A stretch of DNA of 12,916 bases from Proteobacteria bacterium UBA6729 (GCA_002454015.1 DKIB01000026.1:1-12916), one strand, 5' to 3'; numbered from the stretch's first letter, positions 1-6,790 are shown. Numbers and translations: made by a program. The notes: generated from the sequence alone by a model not told the origin.

Positions 1-66
1 TGTCGGTCCGGTACGCGCCCGCCCTGGTCTGCCGGCAGGTGCGTGTGGATGCCTGGGGTGCCACGG
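1..66. repeat. 66-bp direct repeat, copy A (clipped by window edge)
   Basis: This segment matches 341-406 at 64 of 66 positions; the differences are at 25 (T here, C in copy B) and 35 (G here, A in copy B). The similarity stops sharply after 66, where this copy continues CTGCGG and copy B continues TCTCAG. The other boundary cannot be seen because the copy starts at the first base of the window, so the repeat may be longer. The two copies are offset by 340 bp in the same orientation. On the minus strand this copy lies inside the reading frame that starts at 109. Confidence 0.9.
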
Positions 67-109
67 CTGCGGTTCGATTAGGGGGGGCGATCAGATCAAT
101 AGGGCTCAT
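1..109 (-). CDS. Partial reading frame with strong ribosome-binding site, product unknown
   Basis: An ATG at 109-107 on the minus strand is preceded by GGAGGAG (122-116) with six bases between, the best Shine-Dalgarno and start arrangement in the window. The frame stays open for 36 codons to the window edge. The product begins MSPIDLIAPPNRTA; the remaining codons lie inside repeat copy A and give VAPQASTRTCRQ and onward, a composition that does not look like a known domain. A run of seven C on the coding strand covers codons 8-10. I do not recognise the protein. Either this is the true start of the next gene with a repeat inside its 5' end, or it is a start signal carried by a repetitive element. 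It lies 300 bp downstream of the phosphatase gene on the same strand. Confidence 0.4.
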   Translation of the reverse strand, partial: MSPIDLIAPPNRTAAVAPQASTRTCRQTRAGAYRTD

Positions 110-115
110 GGGATT

Positions 116-122
116 CTCCTCC
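116..122 (-). promoter_or_regulatory. Strong Shine-Dalgarno sequence
   Basis: GGAGGAG on the minus strand ends six bases before the ATG at 109-107. It is the main reason for treating that ATG as a real start although only 36 codons are visible. A poor promoter-like pair lies upstream (TTGCAC at 200-195 and TAGTAC at 177-172, 17 bases apart), too weak to list separately. Confidence 0.5.
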
Positions 123-143
123 GGGGTATCCAGCGTGTTTCGG

Positions 144-163
144 GTGACCTGCCTGCGGGTCAC
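144..163. other. 6-bp stem-loop upstream of the ATG at 109
   Basis: GTGACC (144-149) and GGTCAC (158-163) form a perfect 6-bp inverted repeat with an 8-base loop. On the minus strand it would lie in the leader, about 20 bases before the GGAGGAG site. No T run follows on either strand, so it is not a standard intrinsic terminator. Function unknown. Confidence 0.35.
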
Positions 164-270
164 TGCACCCTGTACTACCCCCTCGGCCCTGCCCGTGCAA
201 GTGGGGAAACAGGCTGGTCAGGGCGGCGGGCATGGCATTGCAATGACAGGGCAGGCGTGCGGGACGCGTT

Positions 271-300
271 ACGGCCCGGCAGGCCTCGGCACCGGGCCGT
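271..300. other. 9-bp perfect inverted repeat downstream of the phosphatase gene
   Basis: ACGGCCCGG (271-279) and CCGGGCCGT (292-300) are exact reverse complements with a 12-base loop, giving a very stable GC-rich hairpin. It lies about 109 bases beyond the minus-strand phosphatase stop codon, so it could mark the 3' end of that operon's mRNA. No T run follows on either strand, so a classical intrinsic terminator is not supported. It could instead be a 3' stabilising structure, part of a Rho-dependent end, or part of the element bounded by the direct repeats. Confidence 0.5.
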
Positions 301-340
301 TCGGGAAGGGCACGATTCCGGGCAGGGTTTGCGCATCCTG

Positions 341-406
341 TGTCGGTCCGGTACGCGCCCGCCCCGGTCTGCCGACAGGTGCGTGTGGATGCCTGGGGTG
401 CCACGG
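341..406. repeat. 66-bp direct repeat, copy B
   Basis: This is the second copy of the 1-66 sequence, with two substitutions. Its right boundary at 406 falls two bases beyond the minus-strand phosphatase stop codon (411-409), so the repeat begins almost exactly where that coding sequence ends. It contains a possible imperfect hairpin between TGTCGG (341-346) and CCGACA (372-377). The substitution in copy A changes the second arm to CCGGCA without compensation, which argues against a conserved RNA fold. The stretch 67-340 between the copies shows no confident gene. Confidence 0.9.
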
Positions 407-408
407 TC

Positions 409-2319
409 TCAGGGGGTAGTTGCGTCTGCCGGGGTCAGGTCACGGGCCACGCGCAGCCCGGTGCCGGACAGGCGGACCCCGGCATCCTGATAGCTGCGGT
501 AGGGTGGGCGCAGGCTCCGCGCGGGCGATTCAAAGGAGCCGCCGCGGACGGTGCGCAGGGTGCAGTCACCATCGGTGCGGGTTGCGCCCTCTGCCGGGGC
601 TCCCTGATGCGTGGGGTTCCAGCAGTCGGCTGTCCATTCTGCCACATTGCCCGCGGTGTCGTAGAGGGTAAACGGGTTGGCCTGAAAACTGCCTGTCGCC
701 ACGGGCCCCTGTACTGCAAAGGGTGGTAATCCACAGTCCAGACGACAGTGGGCACGGTTGTCCTCCATGCGCGAACCCCACCAGTAGGTGGAGCGCAGGC
801 CGGCGGAGGCGGCATACTCCCATTCGGCCTCGCTGGGCAGGCGGTAGGGCTGTCCGGTTTCTGCAGACAACCACTCCACATAGGCAATGGCGTCATGCCA
901 GTTGATGCCGTGTACCGGGTGGTCAGGCTGGGTTGCATCGGCGACCGGGCGAGCGTGGCCCGTGGCCATGAGGAAGCGCGCATACTCTGCGCTGCTGCTC
1001 TCATGGGTGGCGATGGCAAAGGCATTGATATGTACCGGATGCTCAGGGGTCTCGGCGACATTGCCGGAAGACTGACTGCCCATTACGTAATCGCCGCCCG
1101 GCAACAGACTCAGCAGTGGGCCGGCACCGCCGGAGCGCATCTGGTCGCGCACTGTCGGTGGGGGTTGCCCCAGGTCGGGGGGAGTGAATGCGGGTAGTGG
1201 TGGCGGGGCGGGCTCCGGCTGCGGTGTATCGTCAACGGTGGCGGGCGGTTCCGGTGCAGTCTCTGCTGGCGGTGCACCGGCGGTGTCTTTGTCCCGCAGT
1301 AGCAGGAAGCCAACTACGGCACCCCCGCCCGCCAACGCCAGGGCCAGCATCAGCAGACCCAGCTGGGCTCCCTTGCGGCCCCCCTTGCGACTCATGCTGC
1401 GGGCCTTGCCGCCATGCTGTTCCCGCAAGGCAATGGCCTGCGCCAGGGCCATAGCCCTGGATTGTTTGACGGTGGCACGTTGCAGGGCCTGCGCTGTTGA
1501 TTGCGCCCCTTCCAGCACATCAGTAACCACAACGGTGGTGTTGTCCTGGCGCTTTTTCCGGGCATCTGCCACGGCCTGCAGCAGGGCATCAGCGCAATCT
1601 CTGGGGGATTTGGACCACTGGGAAACCTGGATGAGCTTGCCGTGGGACAGGGTATCCATGCCGTCACTGCACAGGATCAGGCGATCCCCCACCCTCATCT
1701 TCATGGCCCGGGCAGGGCAATCCACCTCGGTGAGATCATCACCGGTGAGCGCGCTCATGAGCATATTGCGTGCCATGCCGGGTTCGGGGCTTACCTTTTT
1801 GCCCTGGGCCTCCATACGGTCCAGGAAGGCACCATAGCTGTGGTCGGCATTCAGTTTGCTCAGTTTGCGGTTGCGGATCAGGTACAGATGGCTGTCGCCC
1901 ACACTGGCCCACCACAGGCCATGCTCGTCTGTAACCGCTACCACCATGGTGCAGCCCATGCCTTCCAGGGCGGTGGTCTCGGCAATGGTCTCGCGGATGG
2001 CATCGTTGGCGTTGAGTATGCTCTGGCGGAGGCTGTCATTGACCTGCTTGCCACCGTAGTTTGCGTTCAGGTGGGTATTGGCAGCCTGCACAGCCATGTT
2101 GCTGGCTACATTGCCGGCAGCATGGCCACCCATACCGTCTGCTACCACCAGCAGGGCACCTGTTTGGCCCTTGCTGCTACGCAGCTGGTTGATCAGAAAG
2201 GCATCTTCCTGATAGTCACGGGCACCATCGATCTGTGCCCCGGAGGAATCAAAGCTAAGCGCCACTACGCATGCTTCTGCGGTTCGCTTTCCGGTGTAGC
2301 CATGCATCCATTCTAGCAT
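409..2319 (-). CDS. PP2C-type Ser/Thr phosphatase fused to a periplasmic FGE/SUMF1-like domain
   Basis: The predicted 636-residue protein has three parts. Residues about 20-270 are a PPM/PP2C phosphatase. The metal-binding acidic residues are present: E38/D39 in RDYQEDA, D61 in VADGMGGHAAG, D219 in CSDGMD and D259 in DNTTVVV, so this part should dephosphorylate Ser/Thr in the cytoplasm. A hydrophobic segment at about 318-341 with basic residues before it, then a Pro-rich linker (345-390), suggest an N-in, C-out topology. Residues about 402-627 resemble the formylglycine-generating enzyme fold (LPSEAEWEYAA, GNVAEWTADCW, RGGSF, GLRVARD). At the positions of the catalytic Cys pair of FGE (C336 and C341 in human) there are S598 and L603, so catalysis is unlikely. 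C525/C529 and C566/C586 may form disulfides. The first ATG has no clear ribosome-binding site; GTG at 2265 (618 residues) is a real alternative. It starts 15 bp after the stop of the transglutaminase gene. No Ser/Thr kinase lies in the window. Confidence 0.9.
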   Translation of the reverse strand: MLEWMHGYTGKRTAEACVVALSFDSSGAQIDGARDYQEDAFLINQLRSSKGQTGALLVVADGMGGHAAGNVASNMAVQAANTHLNANYGGKQVNDSLRQSILNANDAIRETIAETTALEGMGCTMVVAVTDEHGLWWASVGDSHLYLIRNRKLSKLNADHSYGAFLDRMEAQGKKVSPEPGMARNMLMSALTGDDLTEVDCPARAMKMRVGDRLILCSDGMDTLSHGKLIQVSQWSKSPRDCADALLQAVADARKKRQDNTTVVVTDVLEGAQSTAQALQRATVKQSRAMALAQAIALREQHGGKARSMSRKGGRKGAQLGLLMLALALAGGGAVVGFLLLRDKDTAGAPPAETAPEPPATVDDTPQPEPAPPPLPAFTPPDLGQPPPTVRDQMRSGGAGPLLSLLPGGDYVMGSQSSGNVAETPEHPVHINAFAIATHESSSAEYARFLMATGHARPVADATQPDHPVHGINWHDAIAYVEWLSAETGQPYRLPSEAEWEYAASAGLRSTYWWGSRMEDNRAHCRLDCGLPPFAVQGPVATGSFQANPFTLYDTAGNVAEWTADCWNPTHQGAPAEGATRTDGDCTLRTVRGGSFESPARSLRPPYRSYQDAGVRLSGTGLRVARDLTPADATTP

Positions 2320-2334
2320 GAATGGAGCGGGTGG

Positions 2335-4308
2335 CTAGCGCCTGTGCAATCGTAGCCGCCAGGCGCTTGCCAACCGGCGCAGCCTGCTACGGGCAGCAGG
2401 TGGCAGCCCATCCGGGTCAAAGCGCAGGCGGTAGTGCAGTTGCAGCATGGCGGATCGGACCAGCCGGGCCGGGCCGCAGCGCTGCAGCCAGCGGGACAGG
2501 GGCTCCCCGGTCAGGCGCTTGCCATGGCGCCGCTCCAGTCGGGCAACGACCCTGTAGAATTCGGAGTCGGTGCCCGGCGGCGTGGTGCCGCCCTCGTGGG
2601 AGTGCCGCGCAATGCGGGGTCGGCGCAGCAGGCTGCCGACGAGCGTGGCCAGTAGCGGCAGCAGTAACCACAGTAGCAGGTGATCATTCCAGTCGGACTC
2701 GGCACGCAGGCCGGCCTGCGGGGAGATCCAGAAGGACAGCAGGGAAAATATATCCAGCAGGGGGCGCAGGGGGTTGTCCAGTTCCTCCTCCTCCCACAGC
2801 GAGGGGGGCGTTGGATCAATGGCTTCCCAGCGGCCATCCAGCCAGGCCATCGTCCAGGCATGGGCATGGCGGGCACGGATGATGTAGCGTTCCTCCAGCG
2901 GACTGTATTCACGTACCGCAAAGCCGACACTGTAGCGGCTGGCAATGCCGAGTTCACGCAGCAGCAGCGTGGTGACGGTGGCAAAGTACTCGCAGTGCCC
3001 GCTGCGATGGTCGAACAGGAAATCGTGCAGTTGGTTGTTGCGCCGTGACCAGTGGTGCTCCAGGGAATAACGAAAATGCCGGATGAAGTGTGTGTTGATA
3101 CGCTGCACGGCCTCCCGTGGGGTTATATGGTAGAGCCCCAGCCCGGTGGCAAAACGTTGCAGGGTCTCGCGATATTCGTCGGGAATCTCGCGTTCGGGGA
3201 GGCCGGGTGCAGCCCCGGTATTCCAGTCCGTGTGGTATGCCGACTGATAGCCCACCCAGCCGGGATGCAGTTCCAGTCGCACGGTACCGTAGCGATTGTT
3301 CTGTACCTCGGCGGCATCCACCTGCTCAATCCTGCGGGCACCAGGCGGCAGCGGAACCGTTACGACATTTTGCTTGAAGCGCAGGCTGATGAAGGTCTGC
3401 ATATCAGCCTGCGGACCTGCCCCGAGCACCCAGGTCTTGCCGCTGGGTCCCTGCTCAGCCTCTACCGTAGTGAACCCGGCATCCCGGGCCACCCAGTTGC
3501 CATACTGAAAGGAGCTGTAGCTGGCCTCGTGCAGCAGGGCAGGGGGGGGCACGCCGGGCACGGCGCGCACCCGTGCCAGGATATAGTCTGAGCGTTTGAA
3601 CGGCACCACGGCACCCAGTGCGGTGCGGTTGAAAAATGGGTTGCGATTCTGCCACAGGTACTCCTCAAACAGGTCATACAGTATGGGCTCGGTGATGGTG
3701 TGCAGAGCCCGCAGACCGGTGGCCCCGGCGCTGGCGAACAGTACGGCACAGAGGCTGGCGCCCGCCCAGCGCAGCGGGTGGGTACCCGGTCGCCGGGCCG
3801 GCCAGAGTGCCAGTACGGTCAGGGTCGCGGGCACGGCTACGGCACTGTCGGGCTGACCACTGGCCGAGGCCAGCATACAGATGATCAGGTAGGGATAGCC
3901 GATATGGGTATCCCCGGGTGGCAACGGGCCGCGCTCGCGGCGGCGCAGGCCGGGCAACAGCGCAGAGAGCGGCAGGCTGGAGGGTTCCCGCAGGGTCTGG
4001 GTCAGGGGCAACAAAAACAGCAGCAGCGGCAGCCACGCGATGCAGCGGATGATGCCCTGCGCCCCCAGTTCACGGTACGAGAGCACGGCAAAGCCGAGCA
4101 ACAGCAGCAGACTCAGGTCACAGACGCGGTTGCAGTCACGGCGTGCAAAGGGCCAGCGCCAGGGCAGCATGGCGGCGCCGCCCAGACCACCGGCAAGTAT
4201 GAGCGCCAGGGGCAGGTTGTGTTGCTGCCAGCCCCAGTACAGCAGTGCAGCCACCAGCCACACTGTGGGCAGTGGGGGCAATACGGGGCTGTGATTCAGC
4301 GCACGCAC
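2335..4308 (-). CDS. tgpA: TgpA-type membrane protein with transglutaminase-like domain (DUF3488 family)
   Basis: From the GTG at 4308 the protein has 657 residues. The N-terminal third has about six or seven hydrophobic segments (roughly residues 12-27, 32-47, 63-78, 88-104, 137-151, 155-170 and 180-199). A soluble region follows, with a transglutaminase/papain-like core at about 400-500. The expected triad is visible: C439 in RSGHCEYFATV, H483 in ARHAHAWTM and D498 in EAIDPTPP. A last membrane helix lies at about 544-563, followed by a basic C-terminal tail. By family precedent (P. aeruginosa TgpA) the catalytic domain faces the periplasm and the protein is tied to cell-envelope integrity; its substrate is not established. 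The open frame extends up to 4467, but the first 53 codons overlap the DUF58 gene in another frame and look non-native. GTG 4308 overlaps the DUF58 stop by 13 bp, consistent with coupled translation. No clear Shine-Dalgarno is seen, so the start is approximate. Confidence 0.87.
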   Translation of the reverse strand: MRALNHSPVLPPLPTVWLVAALLYWGWQQHNLPLALILAGGLGGAAMLPWRWPFARRDCNRVCDLSLLLLLGFAVLSYRELGAQGIIRCIAWLPLLLFLLPLTQTLREPSSLPLSALLPGLRRRERGPLPPGDTHIGYPYLIICMLASASGQPDSAVAVPATLTVLALWPARRPGTHPLRWAGASLCAVLFASAGATGLRALHTITEPILYDLFEEYLWQNRNPFFNRTALGAVVPFKRSDYILARVRAVPGVPPPALLHEASYSSFQYGNWVARDAGFTTVEAEQGPSGKTWVLGAGPQADMQTFISLRFKQNVVTVPLPPGARRIEQVDAAEVQNNRYGTVRLELHPGWVGYQSAYHTDWNTGAAPGLPEREIPDEYRETLQRFATGLGLYHITPREAVQRINTHFIRHFRYSLEHHWSRRNNQLHDFLFDHRSGHCEYFATVTTLLLRELGIASRYSVGFAVREYSPLEERYIIRARHAHAWTMAWLDGRWEAIDPTPPSLWEEEELDNPLRPLLDIFSLLSFWISPQAGLRAESDWNDHLLLWLLLPLLATLVGSLLRRPRIARHSHEGGTTPPGTDSEFYRVVARLERRHGKRLTGEPLSRWLQRCGPARLVRSAMLQLHYRLRFDPDGLPPAARSRLRRLASAWRLRLHRR

Positions 4309-5573
4309 AGGGGCTGGCTCAACTCCCGTCCGAGCTGATCCATATCCAGATACACCGGGTCGCCTGGAGTGGGTGATGGGGCGGCCCCTGTTCCGGTAAC
4401 CAGGGCCAGTACCCGGTGGCCTGCATGTCGCAGTGCCGTGCACAGTGCCTGCCGCGCCGGATCCCATTGTGGAAAGACGGCCACCAGGGTGTCTACGCCG
4501 TGCTGCGTAGACCGGCGTTGTGCAGTGCTGATGAAGGCAGGCAGTCGGGTTGGCGCTTCAGTGGTGGCGCATGCCAGATGCTCCAGCATGTTCCACTCTC
4601 CGGCATGGTTGGGCAGCTGTGGCACGTGGAGGCAGCTCTGGTTACCGACCACCAGCAGGGAGGGTTTGCAGCCGCTGTTCAGCACCTCCCCCGGATTGAG
4701 CAGCGAGGCGGCAACGGATACGGCTGCCTCAAAGTTGCGTGCGGTGGCTGCACAGGTATCAAGCAGCAGACCGATGCGTGGCGTGTTGGGGGATTCCTGT
4801 TCACGTACCAGCAGGCTGTGGTGACGTGCATAGGCCGGCCAGTGGATCTGGCGCACCGGGTCGCCAGGTCGATACTCGCGCAGGTACAGAAAATCCGTGG
4901 CTGGCCCGGCCTGCGGGGTGGGTTGTTGCTGACCCACCCCACCGCTGGTGTTGATGGCCCGCATCGGGTAGCGTGGGGGCAGGCTGATCAGCTTGTCCTG
5001 CAGCGGCAGGCTGATGCGGCGATTGCATAGTCCCAGGGCTTCTGGCAACAGCAGATGGATGCATTTGAAATGCAGCCAGCCGCGTCGGTGTGGCAGCAGT
5101 TCCATGTCCAGTTCTGTGCTTTCTCCCGGGGCCAGCTGCAGCGGCTGTGCAGTTGCTGGTATGGAGCCGCCGCGGATCTGCAGCAACTGTTGGTACCAGC
5201 GGCGATAACCACGAAACTGTTGCGGGTAGTTGTGCTGCAGTTCATCCATGATGGTGATGCTGCGCAGGGTCTGTGTGCCGCGATTGCTGATGCGGATACG
5301 GTAGTGCATGGGCAGGTCCACGGTACAGTGGCGGGGCAGGCATCGCATGGCCTCAAGTCGTGTGCCTTGCAGACGGGTGCCTGCCAGCCCGATGCCGAGC
5401 AGTGCCAGGCACAGGGTCATGAATTCCAGGGTGTGGATCGACGGGCCGGGGGCCAGCAGGGCTGCCGCCAGCGCACCCCGGATCAGCAATCGTCCCAGTG
5501 GACTGAACTGCATCCGGGAGCGTTGTCCGGCCTCATGCAACAGGCGCAGTACGCCCGGCAGTACGGCCTTCAT
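4296..5573 (-). CDS. DUF58 membrane-anchored protein
   Basis: This 425-residue protein has two hydrophobic segments near the N-terminus (about 28-43 and 48-65), a beta-rich middle region, and the DUF58 hallmark at about 229-259 (YLREYRPGDPVRQIHW, then LLVREQE). DUF58 proteins are usually encoded beside MoxR ATPases and carry a von Willebrand A-like C-terminal fold, probably cytoplasmic and acting as the ATPase's partner. The segment that would hold the metal-binding DxSxS motif reads DTCAA at 272-276, so metal binding is doubtful. The start overlaps the moxR stop as ATGA (5573-5570) and the 3' end overlaps the tgpA start by 13 bp. The function is inferred from family and context only. Confidence 0.9.
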   Translation of the reverse strand: MKAVLPGVLRLLHEAGQRSRMQFSPLGRLLIRGALAAALLAPGPSIHTLEFMTLCLALLGIGLAGTRLQGTRLEAMRCLPRHCTVDLPMHYRIRISNRGTQTLRSITIMDELQHNYPQQFRGYRRWYQQLLQIRGGSIPATAQPLQLAPGESTELDMELLPHRRGWLHFKCIHLLLPEALGLCNRRISLPLQDKLISLPPRYPMRAINTSGGVGQQQPTPQAGPATDFLYLREYRPGDPVRQIHWPAYARHHSLLVREQESPNTPRIGLLLDTCAATARNFEAAVSVAASLLNPGEVLNSGCKPSLLVVGNQSCLHVPQLPNHAGEWNMLEHLACATTEAPTRLPAFISTAQRRSTQHGVDTLVAVFPQWDPARQALCTALRHAGHRVLALVTGTGAAPSPTPGDPVYLDMDQLGRELSQPLCVR

Positions 5574-6493
5574 CCGGGCACCGGGGTCTGTTCCAGAATA
5601 CGCTGGATAAACGCCTCCGGACGGGTCTCCGCGCCGGGCTCCAGATGGATACGATGTGCCAGCACGGCGCAGGCTATTGTCTGTATATACTCGGGGATGA
5701 CAAAGTCCTGTTCTGCGAAGGCGGCCAGGGCCTGACTGCTGCGCGCCAGTGCCAGTGAGGCACGGGGGCTGGCCCCATAGCGTATGCCTGGCGTGCTGCG
5801 GGTGTGGCGCACCAGAGTAACGATATAGCGCTTGATCTCGTCACTGATCCTGACCATCGTGATGCGTTTGCGCAATGCCAGCACATCCGCACGACTGATG
5901 CAGGGGGCAACCATGTTCAGGGGCTCCCCGTCATTGTGTGTGGTGATGATGTCTACCTCCTCGGACGCACTTACATATCCCAGGCTGAGCCGCATCCAGA
6001 AGCGATCCAGCTGTGCCTCCGGTAACGGGTAGGTGCCATGCAATTCAATCGGGTTCTGCGTAGCAATTACAAAGAACAGTTTACTTAACGATCGTAGCTT
6101 GCCGTCCAGGCTGACATGGCCCTCAGCCATGGCCTCCAGCAGGGCCGACTGCGTACGTGGTGAGGCCCGGTTGATTTCATCTGCCAGCAGGATGTCACAG
6201 AACACCGGTCCGGGCTGAAAATTGAACTGCTGGGAGCCCGGGTCAAAGATGGACACGCCGAGTATATCTGCAGGCATCAGATCCGGAGTAAATTGAATGC
6301 GCCCGAAGTCTGCCTCAATACTGCGCGCCAGCGTCTTCGCCAATGTGGTCTTGCCAGTCCCCGGGAGGTCCTCCACCAGCACATGCCCCCCGCACAGGAA
6401 GGCCGCCAGCAACTGCCGTACGGACTCCTGCTGGCCGCGTACCACGCTGGCAATGTTGGTTGCCAGGGCCTGGTAAATGCGTTCCGTTGACAT
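5570..6493 (-). CDS. MoxR-family AAA+ ATPase
   Basis: The protein has 307 residues, normal for the family. Walker A is GTGKTT at 45-50 after VLVEDLP. Walker B is ILLADEINRA at 101-110, followed by SPRTQSALLEAM. Sensor 1 is ATQNP at 144-148, then the YPLPEAQLDRF segment at 155-165. The C-terminal lid contains SPRASLAL. MoxR ATPases are thought to act as chaperone-like remodelers of partner complexes, commonly with a DUF58/VWA protein, and that partner is encoded next. ATG 6493 (MSTERIYQAL) matches the usual MoxR N-terminus; an ATG three codons upstream (6502) is nearly as good. The open frame reaches 6601, but the extra residues do not resemble MoxR. It is the first gene of the minus-strand operon and divergent from lepA. 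Confidence 0.95.
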   Translation of the reverse strand: MSTERIYQALATNIASVVRGQQESVRQLLAAFLCGGHVLVEDLPGTGKTTLAKTLARSIEADFGRIQFTPDLMPADILGVSIFDPGSQQFNFQPGPVFCDILLADEINRASPRTQSALLEAMAEGHVSLDGKLRSLSKLFFVIATQNPIELHGTYPLPEAQLDRFWMRLSLGYVSASEEVDIITTHNDGEPLNMVAPCISRADVLALRKRITMVRISDEIKRYIVTLVRHTRSTPGIRYGASPRASLALARSSQALAAFAEQDFVIPEYIQTIACAVLAHRIHLEPGAETRPEAFIQRILEQTPVPG

Positions 6494-6540
6494 GGTGCCC
6501 ATGATACCGCAGGTGGTTTGGTGATAGAATGCGGGGCCGG

Positions 6541-6562
6541 GTGCTGGCAGTTTGTCCGGCAC
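6541..6562. other. 7-bp stem-loop in the divergent region
   Basis: GTGCTGG (6541-6547) can pair with CCGGCAC (6556-6562), one pair being a G-T wobble on the plus strand, around an 8-base loop. It lies about 50 bases upstream of the moxR start and would be in that gene's leader if transcription starts further upstream. No T run follows. Confidence 0.25.
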
Positions 6563-6730
6563 GGTGAGGATGCGTTGAGAGCAGAGGCAAGATCGGGTCA
6601 TGTAGTGCCCTTGCGGGTGGACGCGGTGGCGTGGGTGGTTGCTGCGGACCCGGTTGGTGCTGATATGCAGCCGAACCTGCTGACAACGAAGGCATCGCGT
6701 ATACCTGCCGGCGCGTCGGGTGGTGCATGC

Positions 6731-6749
6731 GGCCCGTAACCAGCGGGCC
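6731..6749. other. 6-bp perfect stem-loop upstream of lepA
   Basis: GGCCCG (6731-6736) and CGGGCC (6744-6749) form a perfect 6-bp inverted repeat with a 7-base loop, 41 bases before the lepA ATG. It could be a structure in the lepA leader or a protein-binding palindrome. No T run follows, so a terminator is unlikely. Confidence 0.3.
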
Positions 6750-6790
6750 TGCTGTTGTCACCGCTACCCTGCCGACTGCCATGGATTGAA

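Larger units (their letters stand above)
6494..6790. promoter_or_regulatory. Divergent intergenic region between moxR and lepA
   Basis: These 297 bp separate two divergent operons, so promoters for both should lie here. I found no convincing -35/-10 pair on either strand. Two hairpin-capable inverted repeats are visible (6541-6562 and 6731-6749). Longer frames from both flanking genes reach into the region through TTG or upstream ATG codons, but their extra residues do not match the protein families. I see no tRNA, riboswitch signature or mobile element. Confidence 0.6.

Noticed and set aside
96..404. Minus-strand GTG frame of 102 codons between the phosphatase gene and the ATG at 109.
   Set aside because: No ribosome-binding site at its GTG and a low-complexity Arg/Pro/Gly/Cys composition. 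Its overlap with the ATG at 109 is noted, but that is not enough to call a gene.
1..406. CRISPR array or insertion sequence at the left edge.
   Set aside because: Only two copies with a 274-bp gap, no transposase, and no terminal inverted repeats or target duplication visible.
39..419. Plus-strand frame of 126 codons across the repeat region.
   Set aside because: No ribosome-binding site or recognisable domain; its composition follows the GC-rich repeat DNA.
1501..2316. Open frame of 271 codons on the plus strand opposite the phosphatase gene.
   Set aside because: It mirrors the PP2C coding frame, whose motifs are unmistakable, and has no independent support.
4309..4467. Longer N-terminus for the TgpA-type protein.
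   Set aside because: These codons lie over the DUF58 coding region in another frame and look unlike the family; the GTG at 4308 sits just before the first membrane segment.
6487..6492. Perfect TTGACA on the plus strand.
   Set aside because: It lies over the moxR start codon, and no -10 element sits at 15-19 bases downstream; TAGAAT at 6525-6530 is 32 bases away.
6494..6601. 36-residue N-terminal extension of the MoxR protein.
   Set aside because: An AAGGG site precedes the ATG at 6601, but the extra residues do not resemble MoxR N-termini, and the inner ATG gives the standard length.
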